Source: Actinomadura physcomitrii (lineage in GTDB: Bacteria > Actinomycetota > Actinomycetes > Streptosporangiales > Streptosporangiaceae). From it: a DNA stretch of 64,000 bases. How positions within the stretch are numbered: the stretch's first letter is position 1; the number at the start of each line of letters is the position of its first letter. Under the pieces are notes generated by a model that was given only the letters and a program-made list of their open reading frames with translations, was not told the origin of the DNA and searched no databases. Below are positions 17,972 through 26,364 of the stretch, one piece after another. Location: positions 137,893 through 201,892 of the forward strand of contig NZ_WBMS02000001.1 in the NCBI RefSeq assembly GCF_008923205.2, read 5' to 3'. The translations under genes were made by a program, and so were the position numbers.

Positions 17972-19258
17972 GTGTTGACCCATTTGGCCGGTCCTTACGT
18001 GGTCGGCATAGACGCGGGTGGCACGAAGACCCGCTGTGTTGTGCTGACGCTCGGGGGAGCCCTGGCCGGTTCCGGCACCGGCCCCGGGGCCAACCCCAAC
18101 TCCGGAGGCGACACCGCAGGGGCGCTCACCACCGCCCTGCAGGAGGCGCTCGGAGACCTCGACCGTACCCACATCCTCACCGGCGTGTTCGGGATCGCCG
18201 GAGCCGGCTCGGCCGGCCGGCCCGCCGCCGTGACCGCGGCGCGCCGGGCCTGGCAGGCCGTCGGGCTGCGCGGCTCGCCCGCCGTGGTGACCGACATCGC
18301 CGTGGCGTTCGCCGCCGGGACCAGCGAGCCCAAGGGCATCGTGGTGTTCTCCGGCACGGGCGCCGGCGCCGCGGTCATCAGCGACGGCGCGATCGTGCAG
18401 CGCGCCGACGGCTACGGCTGGCTGGTGGGGGACGAGGGTTCGGCGGTGTGGCTCGGCAAGGAGGCGGTCCGGGCGGCGCTCGCCGCCTACGACGGCCGCG
18501 GCTCGCCGACGCTGCTGACCGATTCGGTCCCGCGGGCCCTGCTCGGCCCGACCGTGGTCGCGGAGATCGACTCGGCCCGGCGAAGACCCCGGCACCGGAC
18601 GCTGGCGATGGCGGGCGCGCTCCCGCCCGCGTCCGGGGCGGGCGCGCCCGCTGCGGCGGGAGCGCCCGGGTCGGTGCTCTCGCAGGCCGCGGCGCTGCCC
18701 GCCGGGACGGGCGGCACGGGCACCGCCGTGCTGATCCCCGAAGCCCCGTATCCGCAGCCGGGCGGCGGTCCGACCGGACCGCCGGGTCCGCCCGGGCCGC
18801 TGGGCACCGGCCATGGCCGTCCGGAGCCGCCCGGCCGTCCGGCGCTCGCGGAGCCGCCGGGCCTCCCGGGCCATCCGGAGCTGCCCGGGACGGCGCCGAA
18901 CCCGCAGCTCGCGCAGGCCATCATCAAGGAGGTGTACGGCCGCCCGCCCGCGGCCCTGGGCAGGCTCGGCCCGGTGGTCGCCGCCGCCGCGGCCGCGGGC
19001 GACCCGGTGGCCAGGCGCATCACCGACGAGGCCGCGGAGTGGCTGCTCCGCGACGTGGACGCGGTGCGCCCGGCCCTGTCCGATCCCTGCGCACCGGTCG
19101 TCATGCACGGCTCGGTGCTGCGCGAGGGCCCCGTCGCCGAGGCCGTCCGCACCGGGCTGCGCGACCGGTTCGCCGAGGCGCCGCGCAGCGCGGGCGACGG
19201 CGCCGTCGGCGCCGCCGGGCTGGCCCTGCGCCGGCTCGGCCATCCCCTGCCGGGCTGA
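17972..19258 (+). CDS. nagK: BadF/BadG-type N-acetylhexosamine kinase with low-complexity insertion
   Basis: Predicted to phosphorylate GlcNAc or MurNAc inside the cell. ASKHA-fold signatures: phosphate-1 GIDAGGTKTRCV near residues 12-23, GVFGIAGAGS, VFSGTGAGA, and GWLVGDEGSAVWLGKEAV. Family members are about 320 residues; this one is 428 because a Pro/Gly/Ala-rich stretch of roughly 100 residues (about 209-308) lies between the core and the C-terminal PQLAQAIIKEVYGRP segment, including PGPPGPLG-like repeats. The start is weakly supported: GTG at 17972, with AAAAGG about 13 bases upstream; TTG one codon later is possible. It is divergent from murR-murQ, which supports a role in MurNAc/GlcNAc salvage. 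Confidence 0.85.
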   Translation: MLTHLAGPYVVGIDAGGTKTRCVVLTLGGALAGSGTGPGANPNSGGDTAGALTTALQEALGDLDRTHILTGVFGIAGAGSAGRPAAVTAARRAWQAVGLRGSPAVVTDIAVAFAAGTSEPKGIVVFSGTGAGAAVISDGAIVQRADGYGWLVGDEGSAVWLGKEAVRAALAAYDGRGSPTLLTDSVPRALLGPTVVAEIDSARRRPRHRTLAMAGALPPASGAGAPAAAGAPGSVLSQAAALPAGTGGTGTAVLIPEAPYPQPGGGPTGPPGPPGPLGTGHGRPEPPGRPALAEPPGLPGHPELPGTAPNPQLAQAIIKEVYGRPPAALGRLGPVVAAAAAAGDPVARRITDEAAEWLLRDVDAVRPALSDPCAPVVMHGSVLREGPVAEAVRTGLRDRFAEAPRSAGDGAVGAAGLALRRLGHPLPG

Positions 19259-19361
19259 GCCCGGCCGAGCCCCGCCCGGCCGTGCGGGCGCCGCCGGTGG
19301 CCGACTCCACCGGACACCCCGCCGAGAGGCCGGAGACGACGGCGACGCAGCCGTCCGGCTC

Positions 19362-19419
19362 ATCACGATGGACCCCACCGTATTTCCGTTCCGCTTGCGG
19401 GCCCGGGGTCCATCGTGAT
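19362..19419. repeat. 15-bp perfect inverted repeat with 28-base loop
   Basis: ATCACGATGGACCCC at 19362-19376 and its exact reverse complement at 19405-19419. A large cruciform or RNA hairpin, 104 bp after the kinase stop. No U-tract follows, so it is not a standard intrinsic terminator. It may be a regulatory or recombination-derived element. Confidence 0.7.
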
Positions 19420-19454
19420 TAAGCTGTTACCACGGTGGCTCAAGATCCGCCGGG

Positions 19455-19491
19455 ACGGTGCCGTGGGCACCGTGACCGGTGGTACCACCGG
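19455..19491. promoter_or_regulatory. Adjacent palindromes upstream of the PBP gene
   Basis: ACGGTGCC-GTG-GGCACCGT (19455-19473) followed after two bases by CCGGTGGTACCACCGG (19476-19491, perfect 16 bp). About 200 bp upstream of the penicillin-binding protein start. Candidate operator for a dimeric or tetrameric regulator. Confidence 0.4.
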
Positions 19492-19689
19492 CCACAGACG
19501 TGGCTTGTACCGATTTGGGCTGCGGTCACTCCGCAGCGTCGTCCGCGCAGGTCCGTCCTGCCGCGCACTGCTCGTGCGCCTTGCCGCGCCGTGCCGCTTT
19601 CCGCGTGCGCCTCCGCACGCGCCCGCGCCACGGCGCCGGCCGATGCCCGGACGACGGCCGACTCCGTACACCACGTCGAACGAGGTCGC

Positions 19690-21939
19690 ATGCTCCCCGC
19701 TTCCGAAGGGCGCCGTCTCCGGGCCGCCCGTGTCCGCCTGTCCCGCAGCGTCCGGCGGTTCGTCCGCGCCGGCCGGCGGTCGCTCCGCCGCGGCGCCGGC
19801 GGGCACCGCCGCTCCCGGGCGTCCCGCCGCGCCCGTTTCCCGCGCGCCGTCCGCTGGGCCCTGGCCTGCGTCTGCGCGCTGGCCGTCCTGGCGGCGTCCG
19901 CCGTCGTGATCGGCTACGCCCGGACGCCCGTCCCGACCGAGCCGCAGGCCGGCGTCACCGACGAGGGCTCCACCGTCTACTACGCCGACGGCCGGACGCC
20001 GCTGTTCCGGCTGGGCGCGAACCGGCAGAGCGTCCGGCACGGGCAGATCCCGGACCGGCTGCGGTGGGCGGTGCTCGCCGCCGAGGACCGCGGCTTCTAC
20101 CGCAACCGGGGCGTCTCGGTCTCCGGCACGTTCCGCGCGCTGCTGCGCGACGCGTCCGGCGGCGACGTCGAGGGCGGGTCCACGATCACCCAGCAGCTCG
20201 CCCGCAACTACTTCAAGGGCCTCAGCCGCGACCGGACCCCGGCCCGGAAGATCAAGGAGATCTTCGTGGCGCTGAAGCTGGACCGGCACCGCGCCAAGGA
20301 CGAGATCCTCGACCTGTACCTGAACACCGTCTACTTCGGTCGGCAGACGTCGGGCGTGGAGGCGGCGGCGCGCGCCTACTTCGACAAGGACGTGTGGCAA
20401 CTGGACGTCGCCGAGTGCGCGCTGCTCGCCGCGATGATCCAGCGCCCCGGCTACTTCCGGACGCAGGGCGACGGCGACGCGGCGCGCGCGCTGCAGGCCC
20501 GCTGGCACTACGTGCTCAACGGCATGGTGTCGATGGGCAAGCTCGGCCGCGCCGACGCGGACCGCCTCCGGTTCCCTCGCACGAAGGAAGAGTGGAGCGG
20601 TGTCAGCGTGTCCGGCCAGGGGTTGCTGGCGCGCCAGCGGGTGCTCGACGAGCTGGAGAGCACCGGCATCCCCGCGAGCGCCGTCGTGAACGGCCGCCTG
20701 AAGATCTACACCGAGCTCGACCCGCGCTGGATGGCGTACGCGGAGGAGGCCATGCGGCGCGCGCACGAGCCGCAGTGGCCGAAGGACGTGCGCGCGGGGC
20801 TCGTCGCGGTGGACCCCGCCAACGGCGCGGTCAGGGCGTTCTACTCCGGCGACCCGAAGCGCGGCGTGTACGACTCGGTGTTCGAGCCGGTCGCGCAGGC
20901 GGCGTCGACGTTCAAGCCGTACGTGCTGGCCGCCGCGCTGCGCCGCGGCTACAACGTCCGGACGAAGGTGCCGGGCAAGTCGCCGCTGCGGTTCGCGCCG
21001 GACGGCAGCGTCACGCCGATGACCGCGCCGGGCTACAAGGTCTCCAACGACGAGAAGATCGGCTCTCTGGGGACGATCGACCTGGTCAAAGCGACGGAAT
21101 TATCGGTGAACACCGGGTTCGTGAAGGCGGCGCTGAAGACCGGCGTCGCGAACGTGGCGGAGACGGCGCGGCGGTTCGGGGTGCCGGAGTCGGCGCTGCG
21201 CCCGTACAAGGGCCAGGCGGGGCTCGCGCTCGGCATCGCGAACGTGTCGGCGGCCGTGCAGGCGGCGGGGTACGCGGCGTTCGCCAACGGCGGCACCGCT
21301 GTCACCCCGCACCTGGTCACCAGGGTCGTCGACGCGCGCGGGCGGCGCGTGCCGCTGCCGTGGGACCGGCCGGGCGACCGCGTCCTGACCGACGAGCAGG
21401 CGGCGCAGGCGACGTACGCGATGCGCGCGGTCGTCACCGGCGGGACGGGGCGCAAGGCCGCACTGGCGGACCGCGACGCCGCGGGCAAGACCGGCACGTC
21501 CGACGACAACCATGCTGCCTGGTTCGTCGGGTACGTCCCGCAGGTGTCGGCGGCCGTGGTGATGACGCGCGCGCAGCCCGGTCCGCTCGAGGGGCTGGCC
21601 GGACATCCCGGACGGGTCGCCGGGGAGGACGTGCCGTCCTCGGTGTGGCACGCGTTCATGGCGAAGGCCACGCGCGGCATGCCGGCGGAGCCGTTCGCCG
21701 AGCCGGCGTTCACCGGCACCGCCCCCGACTGGGACGACACGCTCAAGAACATGGCCGGGAAGAAGGGGCCGGACGGCCCGGCGGCCGGACGCGGATCGCC
21801 CTCGGCCGGCGCCCCGACGGCGCCGACGCGCGCACCCGATCCGGACGGCTCGTCCGGCGCGCCCGCCGACGCGCGGACCCGCAAGAAGTGGTGCGCGAAG
21901 CCCGGCAACGAGGACGCGAAGGTGTGCACCGGGACGTGA
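19690..21939 (+). CDS. Class A penicillin-binding protein (transglycosylase/transpeptidase)
   Basis: 749 residues, bifunctional peptidoglycan synthase. An arginine-rich cytoplasmic N-terminus is followed by one transmembrane helix (about 55-78). The GT51 domain shows EDRGFYRNRG near 131 with the catalytic Glu, and STITQQLARNYF near 163. The transpeptidase domain has the SxxK Ser in STFK near 405, SVN near 471 and KTGT near 599, so both activities look intact. The C-terminus is a Pro/Ala/Gly-rich tail ending with Cys-containing KKWCAKPGN. ATG at 19690 follows GAGG closely. The gene lies next to muropeptide-recycling genes. Confidence 0.95.
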   Translation: MLPASEGRRLRAARVRLSRSVRRFVRAGRRSLRRGAGGHRRSRASRRARFPRAVRWALACVCALAVLAASAVVIGYARTPVPTEPQAGVTDEGSTVYYADGRTPLFRLGANRQSVRHGQIPDRLRWAVLAAEDRGFYRNRGVSVSGTFRALLRDASGGDVEGGSTITQQLARNYFKGLSRDRTPARKIKEIFVALKLDRHRAKDEILDLYLNTVYFGRQTSGVEAAARAYFDKDVWQLDVAECALLAAMIQRPGYFRTQGDGDAARALQARWHYVLNGMVSMGKLGRADADRLRFPRTKEEWSGVSVSGQGLLARQRVLDELESTGIPASAVVNGRLKIYTELDPRWMAYAEEAMRRAHEPQWPKDVRAGLVAVDPANGAVRAFYSGDPKRGVYDSVFEPVAQAASTFKPYVLAAALRRGYNVRTKVPGKSPLRFAPDGSVTPMTAPGYKVSNDEKIGSLGTIDLVKATELSVNTGFVKAALKTGVANVAETARRFGVPESALRPYKGQAGLALGIANVSAAVQAAGYAAFANGGTAVTPHLVTRVVDARGRRVPLPWDRPGDRVLTDEQAAQATYAMRAVVTGGTGRKAALADRDAAGKTGTSDDNHAAWFVGYVPQVSAAVVMTRAQPGPLEGLAGHPGRVAGEDVPSSVWHAFMAKATRGMPAEPFAEPAFTGTAPDWDDTLKNMAGKKGPDGPAAGRGSPSAGAPTAPTRAPDPDGSSGAPADARTRKKWCAKPGNEDAKVCTGT

Positions 21940-22079
21940 CCGGGCGGCGGGCGTCCGGCGCCGCGAGTCGACAGGCGGCGGCGCCGCGAGTCGACAGGGC
22001 GGCGGCGAGCGGTTAACGTCGCCCCGTCCGATGCGAGCAGACGACCATGTCGGGGGGCCTGGTCAGGTGCGTGCCATTG

Positions 22080-23774
22080 ATGTCCGCGGATGACCGTTCG
22101 CGATCGGCCGGAGCCGCCCGGCGGCCCCGGCGAAGGCGCGCTGCGCTGGCGCTCGCGCTGGTGCTGCCGCTGGCCGGCTGCGGAGGGGGCGGCGGCGACG
22201 GCGCGAAGGGCCCGTCCGCGCGGCACGGCGCCCCCGGCGCGTCCGGCCCGTCCGGGAAGAAGGCGCCCGTGACCAAGTCCCCGGACGCGTGGGTCCCCGG
22301 CTACGTCGCGAAGATGAGCCTGCGCGAGAAGGTCGGGCAGCTGTTCGTGCCGACGTTCTCCAGCCGCGCGAGCGCCCTGGCGATCATCCGCAAGTACCAC
22401 GTCGGCGGGTTCATCTACTTCCCGGAGAACTTCGGCTCGCCCGCCGCGACCGCCGAGCAGTCGAACGCGCTGCAGAAGGCGTCCAGGGTCCCGCTGCTGC
22501 TCGGCGTGGACGAGGAGCAGGGCATCGTGTCGCGGACGCCGTTCATCACCCGCTTCCCCGGCAACATGGCGCTCGGCGCGACGCGCAGCGCCGCCGACGC
22601 GCGCGCCGCCGCGCAGGTCACCGGCACCGAGCTGCGCGCCGTCGGGATCAACCTGGACTACGCGCCGGACGCCGACGTCAACGTGAACCCGCGCAACCCG
22701 GTGATCGGGCTGCGCTCGTTCGGCTCCGACCCGGCGCGGGTGTCGCCGCTGCTCAGCGCGGCGATCGCCGGGTACCAGGGCGCCGGGGTCGCCGCGACCG
22801 CCAAGCACTTCCCCGGGCACGGCGACACCGCCACCGACAGCCACACCGGCCTGCCGGTGATCACCCACTCGGCGGAGCGGTGGCGCAAGCTGGACGCGCC
22901 GCCGTTCCAGGCCGCGATCGCCGCCGGCGTCGACCTGATCATGACGGCGCACATCGTGGTGCCGGGGCTCGACAAGTCGGGCGACCCGTCCACGCTGTCG
23001 AAGACCGTGCTGACCGGGCTGCTGCGCGGCGACCTCGGCTACAAGGGCGTGATCACCACGGACTCGCTGCAGATGGCGGGCGTCCGGGAGAAGTACGGGG
23101 ACGCGGTCGTGCCCGTCCGGGCGATCAACGCGGGCGCCGACCAGCTGCTGATGCCGCCGAGCCTGTCGAAGGCCTACAACGCGGTGCTGGCGGCCGTCCA
23201 GAGCGGGAAGATCACGCAGCAGCGGCTGGACGAGTCCGTCACCCGGATCCTCGACCTCAAGCAGAAGCGGGGGCTGTTCAAGGCGCCGCCCGCCGACCCG
23301 GCGAAGGCTGCCGAACGGATCGGCACGGCGCAGCAGAAGGCGACCGCGCGGCGCGTCGCCGAGCACGCCGTCACGCTCGTCCGCAACGACCGCGGCCTGC
23401 TGCCGCTGAAGGGCAGGAAGGTCAGCGTCACCGGGCCGGACAGCGCCGCGCTCGGCGCCGCGCTGCGCGAGCGGGGCGTCGCGACGGCCGCGCCCGGCGC
23501 CGCCGACGTCCACGTGCTGACCACCGTGAACGCCGGGACGGCGACCGCCGCGCGGGTCCGCGCGCTGGCGTCCAAGCCGGTCGTGGTCGCGGCGCTCGGC
23601 CGCCCCTACGACCTCGATCACGCCGACGGCGCCGCAGCGGCGCTCGCGACGTACTCCTCCGGCGCGACGTCGATCGGCGCGCTCGCCGGGGTGCTGTCCG
23701 GCGCGGTGAAACCGGTCGGGAGGCTGCCGGTGCCGGCGGGCGGGCAACCCGTTGGTCACGGCTTGTCGTATTGA
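22080..23774 (+). CDS. NagZ-like glycoside hydrolase family 3 lipoprotein (beta-N-acetylhexosaminidase)
   Basis: 564 residues. A twin-arginine-rich signal peptide ends in lipobox LAGC (Cys34), followed by a glycine-rich linker, so it is surface-anchored. The GH3 domain contains the NagZ hallmark KHFPGHGDT near 241 (acid/base His loop) and the nucleophile Asp in TTDSLQM near 326; a second GH3 C-terminal domain follows (VRNDRGLLPL). It should release GlcNAc from muropeptides or chitin fragments outside the cell, feeding the GlcNAc uptake genes downstream. An ATG 11 codons earlier (22047) is possible; 22080 gives a standard signal peptide with AGGTG upstream. Confidence 0.92.
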   Translation: MSADDRSRSAGAARRPRRRRAALALALVLPLAGCGGGGGDGAKGPSARHGAPGASGPSGKKAPVTKSPDAWVPGYVAKMSLREKVGQLFVPTFSSRASALAIIRKYHVGGFIYFPENFGSPAATAEQSNALQKASRVPLLLGVDEEQGIVSRTPFITRFPGNMALGATRSAADARAAAQVTGTELRAVGINLDYAPDADVNVNPRNPVIGLRSFGSDPARVSPLLSAAIAGYQGAGVAATAKHFPGHGDTATDSHTGLPVITHSAERWRKLDAPPFQAAIAAGVDLIMTAHIVVPGLDKSGDPSTLSKTVLTGLLRGDLGYKGVITTDSLQMAGVREKYGDAVVPVRAINAGADQLLMPPSLSKAYNAVLAAVQSGKITQQRLDESVTRILDLKQKRGLFKAPPADPAKAAERIGTAQQKATARRVAEHAVTLVRNDRGLLPLKGRKVSVTGPDSAALGAALRERGVATAAPGAADVHVLTTVNAGTATAARVRALASKPVVVAALGRPYDLDHADGAAAALATYSSGATSIGALAGVLSGAVKPVGRLPVPAGGQPVGHGLSY

Positions 23775-23835
23775 TGGACGCGGGGCCCCGCGGGCTGGGA
23801 AGATCGGCCCGCCTTCGCACCCCCGGGAGGTCCCC

Positions 23836-24339
23836 GTGCGCGTTCGTCCGTTCCTGCCCGCTCTGTCCCTGCTGCCCGCGCTGGCCCTCGGCCTCGGCGC
23901 CTGCGGCGGAAAGCAGGAGGCGGGGATGCCGCCGCTGACGCCGGAACCGGGCGACTCCCGGCTCGTCGACCTGACCGCCCCGGCCAAGGACAGCCTCCCG
24001 GCGCGGCTGGTGCTCTACAAGTTCCTGCGCGGCGTCGCCGCCGGAAATGTCAAGGTCTGCGGCCTGCTGGCCCCCGCCTACGACCGGGCGGCGTTCGGCC
24101 GCGCGGGCGGCTGCAAGTCCGGCGGGCTCGCCGCGGCCCGCGCGAAGCTGCGTCCCGCCGACCTGGCCGCGCTGCGCGGCGTGACCGTCCCGACCTGCGA
24201 CGACGGGCCGGACGAGGGCGAGTACACGGTCGCGTTCGGCGATCTGAAGTGGAAGGGCGACCCGGCGCGTCCCGGCGGCGTCCTGGCCGCGAAGTTCACC
24301 CTCCGCAAGACCGGCGCCCGCTGGCTCATCGCCGGCTGA
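23836..24339 (+). CDS. Putative secreted lipoprotein of unknown function
   Basis: 167 residues. A signal peptide with lipobox LGAC (Cys23) is followed by a GGK linker and a compact domain with two further Cys pairs (KVCGLLAP, GGCKSG, PTCDDG). The pattern of a helical stretch then beta strands ending with KTGARWLIAG resembles NTF2-like lipoproteins, but I cannot assign it. The GTG start at 23836 has GGGAGG nine bases upstream. It lies 61 bp after the GH3 gene on the same strand and may be co-transcribed. Confidence 0.8.
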   Translation: MRVRPFLPALSLLPALALGLGACGGKQEAGMPPLTPEPGDSRLVDLTAPAKDSLPARLVLYKFLRGVAAGNVKVCGLLAPAYDRAAFGRAGGCKSGGLAAARAKLRPADLAALRGVTVPTCDDGPDEGEYTVAFGDLKWKGDPARPGGVLAAKFTLRKTGARWLIAG

Positions 24340-24416
24340 CGGACGCGCCCTCAGCAGGCATGCGGAGGTAACGCTCGCGACGGGCCGCCCACCCCGACGA
24401 CCCGCCGCGAGCGCGT

Positions 24417-26099
24417 TCAAATACCGAGCTCCGCCAGGCCCGGCAGGTGGGAGCGGGCCGCCTCGCGCGCCTGCTCCGCGGAGCGGGCGCCGCGGGCCGC
24501 CTCGGCGGCGCGGCGGCACTCCTCCAGCGTGTGCCGGGCCAGCGCGGCCCGGACGAGCGGGAGGGACGGGGCGCTCATCGACAGCGACGTCACGCCGAGC
24601 CCGACCAGGACGCAGGCGAGCGCCGGGTCGGCGGCGGCCTCGCCGCACACCCCGCACGGGACGCCCGCCGCGGCCGCGGGGGCGACCAGGTCGAGCACGG
24701 CGGGCTGCCACGGGTCCTGCAGATGCGCGAGGCCGCCGACCTGCCGGTCGGCCGCGCACGCGTACTGGGTCAGGTCGTTGGTGCCGATGCTGAAGAACTC
24801 GACCTCCGGGGCGAGGTCGCGGGCGCGCAGCGCGGCGGCGGGCACCTCGATCATGACGCCGGGGTGCTCGATGCCGGCGTCCCGGCAGGCTCCGGCGAAG
24901 AACGCGGCCTCCGCCGCGTCCGTCACCATCGGGGCCATGACCTGCAGCTTCACGCTGAGCCCGGCGGCGGCGCGGGCGAGCGCGGCGAGCTGGGCGGCCA
25001 GCACGTCCGGGTGCCGGCGCGCCATCCGCAGCCCGCGCTCGCCGAGCGCCGGGTTCGGCTCCTCGCCGGGGGGCGGGAGGAACGCCAGGGGCTTGTCGGC
25101 GCCGGCGTCGAGCGTCCGGACGACGACGCGGCCCTCCGGGAACGCCTCCAGCACCCTGCGGTAGGCGTCCACCTGCTCGTCGTCGGACGGGGGCGCCGAA
25201 CGGTCGAGGAACAGGAACTCGGTGCGGTACAGGCCGACGCCCTCCGCGCCGTTCGCCAGCGCGGCGTCCAGGTCCTTCGGGCCGCCGACGTTCGCCAGCA
25301 GCGGAACCGCGTGCCCGTCCTTCGTCGCGCCCGGCCCGGACGTCTCCGCGAGCGCGGAGTCGCGGGCCGCGCCCGCGGCGAGCGCCGCGGCGACCTCCGC
25401 CTCGGACGGGTCGAGCCGGACGGTCCCGGCGGAGCCGTCCACGAGGACGCGGGTGCCGTCGGCGAGGTCCGTCGCGCCCGGCAGCGCCACCACGGCGGGC
25501 ACGCCCATCGTGCGGGCGAGGATCGCGGTGTGGCTGGTCGGGCCGCCCTCCTCGGTGACGAACGCGACGACCTGCGCCGGATCGAGGACCGCGGTGTCGG
25601 CGGGCGCGAGGTCCCGCGCGACCAGCACGAACGGCTCGTCGGACTCCGGCACGCCGGGCATCGGCAGGTCGAGGAGGCGGGCGATCGCGCGGTCCCGGAT
25701 GTCGTCGAGGTCGCTGACCCGGGCGGCCATGTACTCCCCCGCCCCGGCGAGCATCTCCCGGTACACCCCGAACGCCTCGAACACGGCGCGGGCCGCGGCC
25801 GTGCCCTCCCCGATCTTGGCGGTGACGCCCTCGGCGAGGCCGGGGTCGCGGGCCATGAGCGCCTGCGCGTTCAGCACGTCCCGGCCGTCAGTGTTGCCGG
25901 CCGCCGCCGCGCGCGCGCCGCGCTCCTCAAGGTCGGCGGCGACGGCTTCCAGCGCGGCGAGCGCGCCGTCCCGTTCGGCCGCCGCGTCGCCGCCGTGCCG
26001 GGAGGCGGCGTCCGGCTCCGGCACCGCGCCGGCGATGCGCCGCACCGGCCCGGCGCCCACCCCCGGGCTGACGCCCGCGCCGCGCAGGACCTCAGGCAC
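24417..26099 (-). CDS. ptsI: PTS enzyme I (phosphoenolpyruvate-protein phosphotransferase)
   Basis: Takes phosphate from phosphoenolpyruvate and passes it to HPr, the first step of all PTS uptake. 560 residues, normal length. The active-site His is in GGPTSHTAILAR near residue 185. The PEP-binding barrel shows GVGLYRTEFLFLDR, GERGLRMA and the FFSIGTNDLTQYACAADR signature, with a near-C-terminal Cys in GVCGEAA. The GTG start overlaps the ptsH stop by 8 bp. It is the last gene of the leftward nagA operon. Confidence 0.96.
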   Translation of the reverse strand: MPEVLRGAGVSPGVGAGPVRRIAGAVPEPDAASRHGGDAAAERDGALAALEAVAADLEERGARAAAAGNTDGRDVLNAQALMARDPGLAEGVTAKIGEGTAAARAVFEAFGVYREMLAGAGEYMAARVSDLDDIRDRAIARLLDLPMPGVPESDEPFVLVARDLAPADTAVLDPAQVVAFVTEEGGPTSHTAILARTMGVPAVVALPGATDLADGTRVLVDGSAGTVRLDPSEAEVAAALAAGAARDSALAETSGPGATKDGHAVPLLANVGGPKDLDAALANGAEGVGLYRTEFLFLDRSAPPSDDEQVDAYRRVLEAFPEGRVVVRTLDAGADKPLAFLPPPGEEPNPALGERGLRMARRHPDVLAAQLAALARAAAGLSVKLQVMAPMVTDAAEAAFFAGACRDAGIEHPGVMIEVPAAALRARDLAPEVEFFSIGTNDLTQYACAADRQVGGLAHLQDPWQPAVLDLVAPAAAAGVPCGVCGEAAADPALACVLVGLGVTSLSMSAPSLPLVRAALARHTLEECRRAAEAARGARSAEQAREAARSHLPGLAELGI

Positions 26100-26364
26100 C
26101 TTCCGGCTCCGGCGTGGACAGCAGCGCCTCCAGGCTGTCCAGCAGCTCGTCGGCGCCCTCGCCGTCGGCGGACAGCACGACCTCCTCGCCGTGCCGGGCG
26201 TCCATGCCGAGCACCGCGAGGATGCTCTTGGCGTTGACGGGCGAGCCGCCGCGCTTGGCCACGGTCACGTCCATCGGGGCCTTGGCCGCGGTCTGGACGA
26301 ACAGCGCGGCCGGCCGCGCGTGCAGCCCCACCCTGGACTCGATCTTGACGTTGCGCTCGCTCAC
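26092..26364 (-). CDS. ptsH: PTS phosphocarrier protein HPr
   Basis: 90-residue carrier between enzyme I and EIIA. His15 in VGLHARPAA is the phosphorylation site; Ser47 in NAKSILAVLG corresponds to the regulatory serine position of Gram-positive HPr. The GTG start at 26364 has AAGGGAGA four bases upstream. Its first four bases overlap the stop of the HAD gene (GTGA) and its end overlaps ptsI, so translation of HAD-ptsH-ptsI is coupled. Confidence 0.96.
   Translation of the reverse strand: MSERNVKIESRVGLHARPAALFVQTAAKAPMDVTVAKRGGSPVNAKSILAVLGMDARHGEEVVLSADGEGADELLDSLEALLSTPEPEGA

Larger units (their letters stand above)
19259..19689. other. Intergenic region with three perfect inverted repeats, 431 bp
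   Basis: No credible gene; open frames here are arginine-rich shadows. It holds a 15-bp inverted repeat (19362-19419) and two compact palindromes (19455-19473, 19476-19491). It must contain the promoter of the penicillin-binding protein gene, but I found no clear -35/-10 pair. Confidence 0.55.
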
